Source: Caldilineae bacterium (GTDB lineage Bacteria; Chloroflexota; Anaerolineae; J102). From it: a DNA stretch of 5,450 nt. The notes under the pieces were generated by a model that ran no database searches, was not told the DNA's origin, and worked only from the letters and a program-made list of their open reading frames with translations. This document shows, in pieces, positions 1-5,450 of the stretch. The first letter of the stretch is position 1. Every line of letters starts with the position of its first letter. The stretch lies in the NCBI GenBank assembly GCA_003694905.1, contig RFJM01000370.1, forward strand, positions 1 to 5,450. Reading direction: 5' to 3'. The position numbers were made by a program, and so were the translations under genes.

Positions 1-2
1 AA

Positions 3-1562
3 ACATGGCTCTCGCCCGTGGCTTATGCTCGGGCTCTGGCATCCATGCGCGGCAGCGAGCGCGGCCGGGGCCTCTTCGTGGCTTTCGCGCCTCGCATGTC
101 TCTGACGGCTGCCAGCGCCGACCACTGGCATCCCGTCACACCTGGGACCGAGGGGCTCGTGGCGCTGGCTCTGGGCAAGATCATCGTCGATGAAGGTCTG
201 GGCCATGATGTCAGCCATGCCGAGCACAAACCCCTCTACGAAGGCGTCGACGTAGGCACCATCGCCGCTCAGACCGGCATGGCCGTCGAGGATCTGGCCC
301 GGTTGGCCCGCATATTTGCCGAAGCCCACCATCCAGTTGCCCTCCCCGGCGGACAACTGGCAGGCTACAGCAACGGCCTGGAAGCCGTGAAGGCCATCGA
401 AGCCCTCAACATGGTCATGCATATGGGGAGCACCCACGGGCACATGTTCCTAACGCCTCCTGCTCCCTCCCGCGATCTGCGGCAGCCATCTGTCAACAGC
501 ATGGAAGAACTCCGCAGCCTGGTGGAACGCATGCGGGCCGGCGACATCGATCTCCTCTTTGTGCTCGATGCCAATCCGGTCTACGAGCTGCCGGCGGCCC
601 TGGGCTTCGCCGATGCCCTCCAGCACGTCGACCAGGTCATCAGCTTCGCCACGCTTCCCAACGAGACCACTGCCCTCTCCGATCTCGTACTGCCGGCCCA
701 TACCTATCTGGAAACATGGGGCTACCAGTTTGTGCAGCCCTCTCTGGACAGGCTGATAGTCAGCGCACAGCAACCCGTGGTACGCCCCCTGTACGACACC
801 AGAGAGCCGGGCGACGTCCTCATGGCCATCGCCAATCGATTGGGAGGGAAGGTCGCCAAACGGCTTCCCTGGCCCAACATGGTCAACTTCGTCCAGACGC
901 GACTCACCTCTCTCCAGCTGCTGGAGGGCAACATCGAGAGCCAGGATCCGGACATCTTCTGGGCAAGCTGGTTGCAGCAAGGCGGATGGTGGTCTCGAGA
1001 CAATGCCCTGGTCACGCCGGAACCCGGCGAGGGCATGACGCAAGCGCTCAGCGTCTCGGCGCCGGTCTTCAGCGGCGATGGAGGCGCTTATCCCTACTAC
1101 CTGCAACCCGTGCCCTCCACCAGCTTCGGCGACGGTCGTCATGCCGGCCTACCCTGGTTGCAGGAAACCCCGGACGGCATGACCACGGCATCGTGGGAGA
1201 CCTGGGTCGAGATCAATCCCGAAACCGCTGCCGAACTGGGCATCGCCCAGAACGACGTCGTCAAGGTCATATCCTCCTTCGGGGAGATCGAGGCCATCGC
1301 CTACCTCTATCCGGCCATCCGGCCCGACACCGTGGCCGTGCCCGTGGGGCAGGGCCATACCGAGCTGGGCCGCTGGGCTCGCAACCGCGGCGCTAATGTG
1401 AACCAGATCCTGGCCGACACCACCGCGGCCGATTCCGGGCATTGGGCCTGGATGAGCACCCGCGTGCGCCTGGAACGCGTTGGCTCACAACGCCAGCTGC
1501 CCGTTCTGGAAAACAACATCGGCGTTGACCGCGCCCGCGAAAAGGACCACATCCCCGGCTGA
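3..1562 (+). CDS. actB1: ACIII molybdopterin-oxidoreductase-like subunit (ActB1-type), 5'-truncated
   Basis: The reading frame is open to the left edge (first full codon at base 3), so the N-terminus and any Fe-S motif or Tat signal lie outside; the GTG at 18 is an internal Val codon, not the start. About 519 residues are visible. Family hallmarks of the MopB (DMSO reductase) fold run in order: PRMSLTAASADHW leading into PGTE (PGTE at 141-152); an NG...A...LN block (about 373-412); NETTALSDLVLP followed by LETWG (about 660-722); and a C-terminal dinucleotide-binding-type beta-barrel domain from about 1185, ending in GQGHTELGRWARNRGANVNQ from 1347. In characterised ACIII this domain holds no molybdenum and acts as a scaffold beside the Fe-S part; whether that is true here cannot be judged without the missing N-terminal half. 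The Fe-S half follows as a separate gene after 58 bases, so ActB is split. Alternative: catalytic subunit of a Mo-dependent reductase, made less likely by the DUF3341 and cytochrome neighbours. Confidence 0.85.
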   Translation, partial: TWLSPVAYARALASMRGSERGRGLFVAFAPRMSLTAASADHWHPVTPGTEGLVALALGKIIVDEGLGHDVSHAEHKPLYEGVDVGTIAAQTGMAVEDLARLARIFAEAHHPVALPGGQLAGYSNGLEAVKAIEALNMVMHMGSTHGHMFLTPPAPSRDLRQPSVNSMEELRSLVERMRAGDIDLLFVLDANPVYELPAALGFADALQHVDQVISFATLPNETTALSDLVLPAHTYLETWGYQFVQPSLDRLIVSAQQPVVRPLYDTREPGDVLMAIANRLGGKVAKRLPWPNMVNFVQTRLTSLQLLEGNIESQDPDIFWASWLQQGGWWSRDNALVTPEPGEGMTQALSVSAPVFSGDGGAYPYYLQPVPSTSFGDGRHAGLPWLQETPDGMTTASWETWVEINPETAAELGIAQNDVVKVISSFGEIEAIAYLYPAIRPDTVAVPVGQGHTELGRWARNRGANVNQILADTTAADSGHWAWMSTRVRLERVGSQRQLPVLENNIGVDRAREKDHIPG

Positions 1563-1620
1563 CACAGCCGACTCCATCCATCCTGTCCCCGAATCCCGTC
1601 AACTCCTGAAGGTACGCCTT

Positions 1621-2331
1621 ATGAGTGAACAACCCCATCGCTGGACCATGATCATCGATCTGGACCGATGCACCGGTTGCCAGGCATGCGTGGTGGCCTG
1701 CCACGCCGAAAACAACGTGCCGGTGGCGGGTGAGGATGAGGTTCGCCTGGGGCGGGCCATGCATTGGCTGCGCATCGAGCGTTACTGGGAGGGCGAATAC
1801 CCCAACCTCAAGGCGCGCTTCGTCCCCATGATGTGCCAGCAATGCGAAAACGCCCCCTGCGAACCCGTCTGTCCCGTCTTCGCCACCTACCACAGCGAGG
1901 TCGAAAACGTCAACATCCAGGTCTACAACCGCTGCATCGGCACCCGCTATTGTGCCAACAACTGCCCCTACATCGCCCGCATCTTCAACTGGTTCGACCC
2001 GGAATTCCCCGAGCCCCTCAACGAACAACTCAACCCCGACATCAGCGTGCGCCGGCGGGGCATCATGGAGAAATGCACCTTCTGCATTCAGAGGATACGC
2101 CGGGCCGAAGAAACCGCCGAGGCCGAGCAGCGAGAGGTTCGCGACGGCGAAGTGACTCCGGCCTGTGCGCAGTCCTGCCCCACCGATGCTTTCGTCTTCG
2201 GCGATCTCAACGATCCCGAGAGTCGGGTGGCCAAACTGGCCCGCAGCCGACGGCGTTTTCGGCTCCTGGAAGAGCTGGGAACCGAACCGGCCGTAATCTA
2301 TCTGAAAGGAGGTGACGCTTATGTCGGTTAA
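1621..2331 (+). CDS. actB2: ACIII iron-sulfur subunit (ActB2-type, 4Fe-4S ferredoxin-like)
   Basis: A 236-residue electron-transfer subunit of the PsrB/NrfC/DmsB class, homologous to the Fe-S half of ActB. Cysteine groups: C17, C20, C23, C27; C72, C75, C80, C84; C105, C111, C115; and C152, C155 paired with C182, C186. That is 15 ligands. The third group reads CIGTRYCANNCP, with Thr108 where typical four-[4Fe-4S] relatives have a Cys (CxxC). This is the pattern known from ACIII, where one centre is [3Fe-4S] and three are [4Fe-4S]. The tail (FGDLNDPESRVAKL, then LLEELGTEPAVIYL) is also typical of ActB. No signal peptide is visible; it would act alongside ActB1, from which it probably split. The ATG at 1621 is chosen because GAAGG (1608-1612) sits 8 bases upstream and homology begins near WTMIIDLDRCTGC; the frame stays open further upstream, over the end of actB1. 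It overlaps the next gene by 11 bases. Confidence 0.93.
   Translation: MSEQPHRWTMIIDLDRCTGCQACVVACHAENNVPVAGEDEVRLGRAMHWLRIERYWEGEYPNLKARFVPMMCQQCENAPCEPVCPVFATYHSEVENVNIQVYNRCIGTRYCANNCPYIARIFNWFDPEFPEPLNEQLNPDISVRRRGIMEKCTFCIQRIRRAEETAEAEQREVRDGEVTPACAQSCPTDAFVFGDLNDPESRVAKLARSRRRFRLLEELGTEPAVIYLKGGDAYVG
2305..2315 (+). promoter_or_regulatory. Consensus Shine-Dalgarno for actC, inside the end of actB2
   Basis: AAAGGAGGTGA is a full-length complement to the usual 16S rRNA 3' end. Eight bases separate GGAGG from the ATG at 2321, which selects that ATG over the GTG at 2312, which overlaps the SD. Because the site lies inside the actB2 coding region and the genes overlap, translation of the two is probably coupled (inference). 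Confidence 0.85.
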
Positions 2332-3748
2332 GGCTACCACCACCCCCGTTCTCGTCGTGCAGGAGGACCCGCGCGAAGAGCACCTGCTGCTCGATCCCCG
2401 GCCGACCAAAGAGCTTAACGGCATGATCCTCGAGGCCATGCAACGGACCGGCAAGGGCTTTTGGCTCGCCGTCATCATCCTCGGAGCCCTCATCCTGGTC
2501 GGGCTTGTCGGAGCCTGGGGGTACCAGATCCTCACCGGCATGGGCGTCGCCGGCATCCGCCGCCCCGTCTACTGGGGCGTCTACATTGCCAACTTCGTTT
2601 TCTGGATCGGTATCAGCCACTCCGGCACCTTTGTGTCTGCCATCCTGCGCGTGTTCAAGGCCGAATTCCGGCGACCTATCACCCGCGGGTCCGAAATGAT
2701 GACATCCTTCGCCCTCATCGTCGCCGGCATGTACCCACTCATCCATCTCGGTCGTACCTGGCGCTTCTACTGGATGGTGCCCTACCCCAACCAGCGCCAC
2801 CTCTGGCCCAACTTCCACTCCCCCCTGATGTGGGACATGATGGCCATCTTCACCTACCTGATCGGCAGTACCCTTTATCTCTATCTACCGCTCATCCCCG
2901 ATCTGGCCATGGCGCGAGACAACACCACGGGCTGGCGACAGAAGCTTTATCGCATCCTGGCCCTGGGCTGGCGCGGGACCGAAGCCGAGTGGCATCACTT
3001 GAAAACGGCCATCAATATCTTTGCCTTTGCCATCATCCCGGTCATGTTCTCTGTCCACACCATCGTCTCGTGGGACTTTGGCATGACCATGAAAACCGGC
3101 TGGCACAGCTCTATCTTCGGCCCCTACTTCGTTGTCGGTGCCATCTTCTCCGGCGTTTCCGCAGTCGCCACCGTGCTGCTCATCGTCCGCCGCACCATGA
3201 AGCTGGATTACTTCCTGCGGCCTGAGCACTTCGATGCCATCGGTAAGCTCGTCTTGGTCTTCTCCTTCGCCTGGACCTACTTCTTCTTCGCCGATTACCT
3301 GACCGAATGGTATGGCGGTGAAGCCGTCGGCAAAGAACTGCTGACCCTCCAGGCCCATGGCCCCGTCGCTCCTCTCTGGTATGCGATGCTGATCACCAAC
3401 ATCGTCATTCCCTGGCTCACCCTCTGGAATCGCAAGGTGCGACGGTCATTCTGGGGGCTGCTGCTGGTGACACTGGGTGTCAACGTAGGTATGTACATCG
3501 AGCGCTACATTATCGTCACCGGCTTCCTCACCCGCAACCGCCTGCCTTTTGACTGGGGTGCATACAATCCCACCTGGGTGGAGCTGCTCATCTCCATCGG
3601 CTCCCTCTCCACCTTCATATTCCTCTATGCCGTGGTCTCCCGCCTGATCCCGCTCGTGCCCATCTGGGAAGTGCGCGAAGGGCAGATCGCCCATACCCTC
3701 CGCCGGGTCGGCCGGGCCCTGGTCCCCTCAGTCGCCGAGCTGGAATAA
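2321..3748 (+). CDS. actC: ACIII quinol-oxidising membrane subunit (ActC, NrfD/PsrC family)
   Basis: A 475-residue polytopic protein of the NrfD/PsrC family; in ACIII this subunit binds and oxidises menaquinol and passes electrons to the Fe-S chain. Ten hydrophobic segments can be read at roughly residues 46-70, 83-107, 126-147, 167-193, 228-251, 264-290, 305-328, 350-370, 376-400 and 418-442, after a hydrophilic N-terminal tail of about 45 residues typical of ActC. His142 (HLGRTWRFYW), Asp172 (SPLMWDMM) and Asp252 (SWDFGM) sit where structures of ACIII place the His/Asp residues of the quinol pocket; this match is from memory of the family, not an alignment. A charged C-terminal tail (about 448-475) follows the last helix. 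Start chosen at the ATG downstream of a consensus SD; GTG 2312 would add three residues. Only one NrfD paralogue is seen in the window, whereas canonical ACIII has two (ActC and ActF). Confidence 0.93.
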   Translation: MSVKATTTPVLVVQEDPREEHLLLDPRPTKELNGMILEAMQRTGKGFWLAVIILGALILVGLVGAWGYQILTGMGVAGIRRPVYWGVYIANFVFWIGISHSGTFVSAILRVFKAEFRRPITRGSEMMTSFALIVAGMYPLIHLGRTWRFYWMVPYPNQRHLWPNFHSPLMWDMMAIFTYLIGSTLYLYLPLIPDLAMARDNTTGWRQKLYRILALGWRGTEAEWHHLKTAINIFAFAIIPVMFSVHTIVSWDFGMTMKTGWHSSIFGPYFVVGAIFSGVSAVATVLLIVRRTMKLDYFLRPEHFDAIGKLVLVFSFAWTYFFFADYLTEWYGGEAVGKELLTLQAHGPVAPLWYAMLITNIVIPWLTLWNRKVRRSFWGLLLVTLGVNVGMYIERYIIVTGFLTRNRLPFDWGAYNPTWVELLISIGSLSTFIFLYAVVSRLIPLVPIWEVREGQIAHTLRRVGRALVPSVAELE

Positions 3749-3767
3749 CCCGCGGCGTAGCGTTAGC

Positions 3768-3776
3768 AAGGAGTGA
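3768..3776 (+). promoter_or_regulatory. Shine-Dalgarno deciding the actD start
   Basis: AAGGAGTGA lies in the 33-base gap after actC, with 8 bases between GGAG and the ATG at 3782. The in-frame GTG at 3773 overlaps the site itself and is therefore not the start. Confidence 0.75.
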
Positions 3777-3781
3777 TTTCC

Positions 3782-4306
3782 ATGAGCGACACAGTTCTCC
3801 TGGCCTTGTTCGACGATGTCGAACCCGTAGCCGACACCCTTGATTCCCTGCGCCGAGAGGGCATCTCGGAAAACGACATGGTGGTTGTCTCGGGCGTGCC
3901 CTACCCTGCCCGCGTGCTGGGCCGCCCAATGGTATGGGAGCGACTACCTCTCATTGCCATCTCCGGCGCATTTGTGGGATTCCTTGTTGGCGTCTTCCTC
4001 AACGCGGGGACGCCCCTGCTCTATCCCGTCCATGTGGGCGGCCAGCCCCTTATCCCCCTGCCCCCATCCCTCGTCATTACCTACGAATTCACCATGATGG
4101 GGCTCATCGTCAGCACCTTCCTGGGCGTACTCTGGGAAAGCACCTTTCCCTCCTACGGCCCCAAATACTACGAGCGCCGCATCAGTAGCGAGGGCGACAT
4201 CGGCATCCTCTTCCGCTGTCCGCAAGAACGCGTCGCAGAGTTCGAGACGTTGATGCGCGAAAACGGGGCAGAAGATGTGGTCGAACCGGAGGCAAAGACA
4301 CTATGA
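3782..4306 (+). CDS. actD: ACIII membrane subunit ActD (DUF3341 family)
   Basis: A 174-residue protein matching the DUF3341/ActD layout. A short soluble N-terminal domain begins with LLALFDDVEPVADTLDSLRREG (residues about 6-27), a ferredoxin-like strand-helix pattern. Two membrane helices follow, at about 55-75 and 97-119, joined by a proline-rich loop (PVHVGGQPLIPLPPS). A soluble C-terminal tail ends with FRCPQERVAEFETLMRENGAEDV. In known ACIII structures ActD contacts ActC through its helices and carries no cofactor; nothing here suggests one (a single Cys146, no haem motif). It sits 33 bases after actC and its stop codon overlaps the actE start in an ATGA. DUF3341 next to an NrfD protein and a monohaem cytochrome is the most specific sign that this is ACIII and not a PsrABC-type reductase. 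Confidence 0.9.
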   Translation: MSDTVLLALFDDVEPVADTLDSLRREGISENDMVVVSGVPYPARVLGRPMVWERLPLIAISGAFVGFLVGVFLNAGTPLLYPVHVGGQPLIPLPPSLVITYEFTMMGLIVSTFLGVLWESTFPSYGPKYYERRISSEGDIGILFRCPQERVAEFETLMRENGAEDVVEPEAKTL

Positions 4307-4815
4307 AACGACGCATTGCCATCACCCTGCTCATCCTGGCTACCCCTTTCATCCTGGGTCTGGCCCTCACCTATGAAGTCATCCAGGTAGACTTCCCCAG
4401 CTTCATGGAGGATCAGCCTTCTGTAGGCTATCGAGAAGGACCGCGGCTCGGCCTTCCCGAAGGGTCCATACCCATTACCGGAGTGGAGCTGCCGGCAGAT
4501 GGCAGTCTCCCCGAAAACCCTGTTGCGCCCACCCCAGACTCCATCGCCCGCGGCGCCGTGCTGTTCGAGGTCCATTGCGCCGTCTGCCATGGCCGGCAGG
4601 GGTTGGGCGATGGTCCGGTCGCAGCCTATTTCAAGCCGCCGGCCTCCGACGTCGCCAACCTGACCGAAGAGCGTATCATCAACGAGCCCGATGGACTCAT
4701 CTACATGACCATCACCAAAGGCTTCCAGGGGATGCCCGCCCTCGGTCCCAATCTCTCCCCGCAGCAACGTTGGGACGTCGTCAACTACCTGCGCACCCTA
4801 CAACAGAAACCCTGA
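4303..4815 (+). CDS. actE: ACIII monohaem cytochrome c subunit (ActE)
   Basis: A 170-residue class I c-type cytochrome. The haem site is CAVCH (C92, C95, H96), and the likely distal ligand is Met144 in GMPALG, 48 residues later. The conserved C-terminal helix is RWDVVNYLRTLQ (157-168). Upstream, MEDQPSVGYREGP (35-47) resembles the N-terminal strap of ActE proteins that wraps over the other subunits. The N-terminus (KRR, then hydrophobic residues about 5-25) is an export signal or uncleaved anchor; there is no lipobox Cys, the only cysteines being the two haem ligands. It should therefore be anchored by a helix or cleaved, not lipid-modified as in some ACIII. The role by homology is to carry electrons from the complex to a periplasmic acceptor or oxidase. 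Start: ATG overlapping the actD stop, with GGAGG (4288-4292) 10 bases upstream. Confidence 0.92.
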   Translation: MKRRIAITLLILATPFILGLALTYEVIQVDFPSFMEDQPSVGYREGPRLGLPEGSIPITGVELPADGSLPENPVAPTPDSIARGAVLFEVHCAVCHGRQGLGDGPVAAYFKPPASDVANLTEERIINEPDGLIYMTITKGFQGMPALGPNLSPQQRWDVVNYLRTLQQKP

Positions 4816-4906
4816 GGAATCACCGGCAACTGCATGGCCAGTTCGCACGGATCCTGACCGACACTTCACCAAACTTTACTCGAACCTTTGAGGAGGTAAT
4901 TTGCAG
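4816..4906 (+). other. Intergenic gap between actE and the lipoprotein gene
   Basis: This is the longest gap in the window (91 bases). It holds a strong ribosome binding site near its end. It also holds a weak 5-bp hairpin (AACTG 4828-4832 with CAGTT 4839-4843) that lacks a T-run. I see no convincing -35/-10 pair; the best hexamers, CTGACC (4855-4860) and TTTACT (4875-4880), are only 14 bases apart. The lipoprotein gene could be read through from the act genes or have an unrecognised promoter. Confidence 0.5.
4890..4897 (+). promoter_or_regulatory. Shine-Dalgarno of the lipoprotein gene
   Basis: GAGGAGGT is followed, 10 bases after AGGAGG, by the ATG at 4907. The in-frame TTG at 4901 is too close to serve as the start. 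Confidence 0.75.
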
Positions 4907-5450
4907 ATGCTTAAGAGAATCAGCTTTGTCCTTGTGATACTCACGGTAGCCCTGGCGCTCGCCGCCTGCGGTGGTAAAAAAGAGGAAAAGCCAACCCCTG
5001 TCCCCACCGTCCCGCCGGCACCGACCAAAGCAGAACCCACTCCCACGCCGGTTCCTGCTCCCACCGAAGCACCGGCCCCGACCGAAGCACCGGCTCCTAC
5101 AGAAGAAGCAGCTCAGCCCGCGGCCGACCTCCCGGCCATCCTGGCAACCGCCCTCGATGCCGCCAAAGAAGGCAACTGGGATAAGGTCAAGACCGAGCTG
5201 GAGGAAGCCGTAGGCGTAGCGGGAGCCCAGGAAAAGGCCGCCATCGAAGAGCTTCTCGACGATCTGGCCAAGGGCAAGAACGACGAAGTTATCAGCGACC
5301 TCGAGAGCCTTGTCGGCGGTGCCCCGGCTGCAGAAATGGCCACAAGCAAGCTTGACGCGGCCCTCGACGCCGCCAAGGAAGGCAACTGGGATAAGGTAGA
5401 GGAAGAACTCAACGAGGCCCTCGACCTCTCCACCGACGCCCAGCAGAAAG
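4907..5450 (+). CDS. Lipoprotein with Pro-rich linker and ~70-residue helical repeats, 3'-truncated
   Basis: The frame is open to the right edge; 181 residues are visible. The N-terminus is a bacterial lipoprotein signal: MLKR, a hydrophobic stretch, then the lipobox LAAC with Cys21, and GGKKEEK after it. A linker of low complexity rich in P, T, A and E follows (about 29-70). Then comes an acidic, alpha-helical region (about 75-181). There LDAALDAAKEGNWDKVEEEL (149-168) repeats 79-98 with a 70-residue period, and a weaker half-repeat lies between them (116-136). The helix-turn-helix look with small residues recalls TPR-like or coiled repeats, but I recognise no named family. It has no His and no Cys other than Cys21, so it offers no haem, Fe-S or typical copper site in the visible part. 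It would be tethered to the outer face of the membrane. Its place after actE suggests, but does not prove, a link to the complex, such as assembly or docking; it could equally be an unrelated surface protein. Confidence 0.85.
   Translation, partial: MLKRISFVLVILTVALALAACGGKKEEKPTPVPTVPPAPTKAEPTPTPVPAPTEAPAPTEAPAPTEEAAQPAADLPAILATALDAAKEGNWDKVKTELEEAVGVAGAQEKAAIEELLDDLAKGKNDEVISDLESLVGGAPAAEMATSKLDAALDAAKEGNWDKVEEELNEALDLSTDAQQK
5063..5094 (+). repeat. 18-bp direct repeat coding for the PTEAPA linker
   Basis: ACCGAAGCACCGGC occurs at 5063-5076 and again at 5081-5094, an 18-base (six-residue) period, with a decayed third copy after it. It encodes APTEAPAPTEAPAPTE in the lipoprotein linker, a segment prone to slippage-type length change. 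Confidence 0.8.
5151..5187 (+). repeat. Lipoprotein direct repeat, copy 1 (210-bp period)
   Basis: These 37 bases encode the ALDAAKEGNWDKV core (residues 82-94). They match the copy 210 bases downstream at 35 of 37 positions, and both differences (T/C at base 8, A/G at base 17) are synonymous. Confidence 0.9.
5361..5397 (+). repeat. Lipoprotein direct repeat, copy 2 (210-bp period)
   Basis: This is the second copy of the same core (residues 152-164). At protein level the similarity extends further, about 18 of 24 residues identical between 79-102 and 149-172. The repeat probably continues beyond the window edge. Confidence 0.9.

Noticed and set aside
450..1142. Open frame of 230 codons on the - strand inside actB1
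   Set aside because: It is fully covered by a MopB-fold coding region with clear family motifs, so it is an antisense shadow.
716..1396. Alternative + strand open frame inside actB1, and similar ones in actB2 (1764-2315) and actC (2461-3225)
   Set aside because: These are out-of-frame readings of real genes, rich in Arg, His, Pro and Gln as expected for shifted GC-rich codons, with no recognisable domain.
3..1562. Reading the first gene as the catalytic subunit of an active Mo-dependent reductase (polysulfide, thiosulfate or nitrate type)
   Set aside because: The neighbours (DUF3341 ActD, monohaem ActE, three-Cys Fe-S motif) fit ACIII. The N-terminal half needed to test cofactor binding is outside the window, so this is disfavoured but not excluded.
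1393..2556. Long open frame on the - strand (about 387 codons) across actB1-actB2-actC
   Set aside because: It is the complement of three well-supported genes in GC-rich DNA, spans their junctions, and its translation resembles no family. Long antisense frames of this kind are common at this base composition.
4828..4843. Possible hairpin after actE as a terminator
   Set aside because: The stem is only five pairs (AACTG/CAGTT) and no T-run follows, so it does not support a Rho-independent terminator.
4855..4880. Possible promoter before the lipoprotein gene (CTGACC ... TTTACT)
   Set aside because: Both hexamers match the consensus poorly and the 14-base spacing is too short.

Overview
The window holds most of an operon for Alternative Complex III (ACIII), a quinol:electron-acceptor oxidoreductase that replaces cytochrome bc1 in many bacteria. 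Everything lies on the + strand. The organism is probably a GC-rich member of the Chloroflexota (Caldilineae, Anaerolineae or a relative). This rests on the ACIII set, on split ActB subunits, and on a lipoprotein with a Pro/Thr/Ala/Glu linker of the kind common in that phylum. The assignment is an inference, because no rRNA or other taxonomic marker is present.

Layout: 3-1562, the 3' part of a molybdopterin-oxidoreductase-fold subunit (ActB1-like, 5' end outside the window); 1621-2331, a four-cluster iron-sulfur subunit (ActB2-like); 2321-3748, a ten-helix NrfD/PsrC-type membrane subunit (ActC); 3782-4306, a DUF3341 two-helix membrane subunit (ActD); 4303-4815, a membrane-anchored monohaem cytochrome c (ActE); 4907 to the window end, a lipoprotein with a proline-rich linker and helical repeats, cut off by the window edge. 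Gaps between genes are 58, 33 and 91 bases and two junctions overlap, so the genes are probably co-transcribed. I see no convincing promoter or terminator inside the window.

How the parts work together (established for ACIII, applied here by homology): ActC oxidises menaquinol in the membrane. The Fe-S chain in the ActB iron-sulfur part and the haems (ActE, plus a multihaem ActA that would have to lie outside this window) carry electrons to a cytochrome c or terminal oxidase. The MopB-fold part of ActB is thought to be a structural relic without molybdenum. ActD is a structural membrane subunit.

Points out of the ordinary are modest. ActB is split into two genes. The canonical second NrfD subunit (ActF) does not directly follow ActE; a repeat lipoprotein does. 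ActE has a hydrophobic N-terminal anchor and no lipobox. The lipoprotein carries a 70-residue repeat that is nearly identical at the DNA level. I see no evidence of a wholly new system here.
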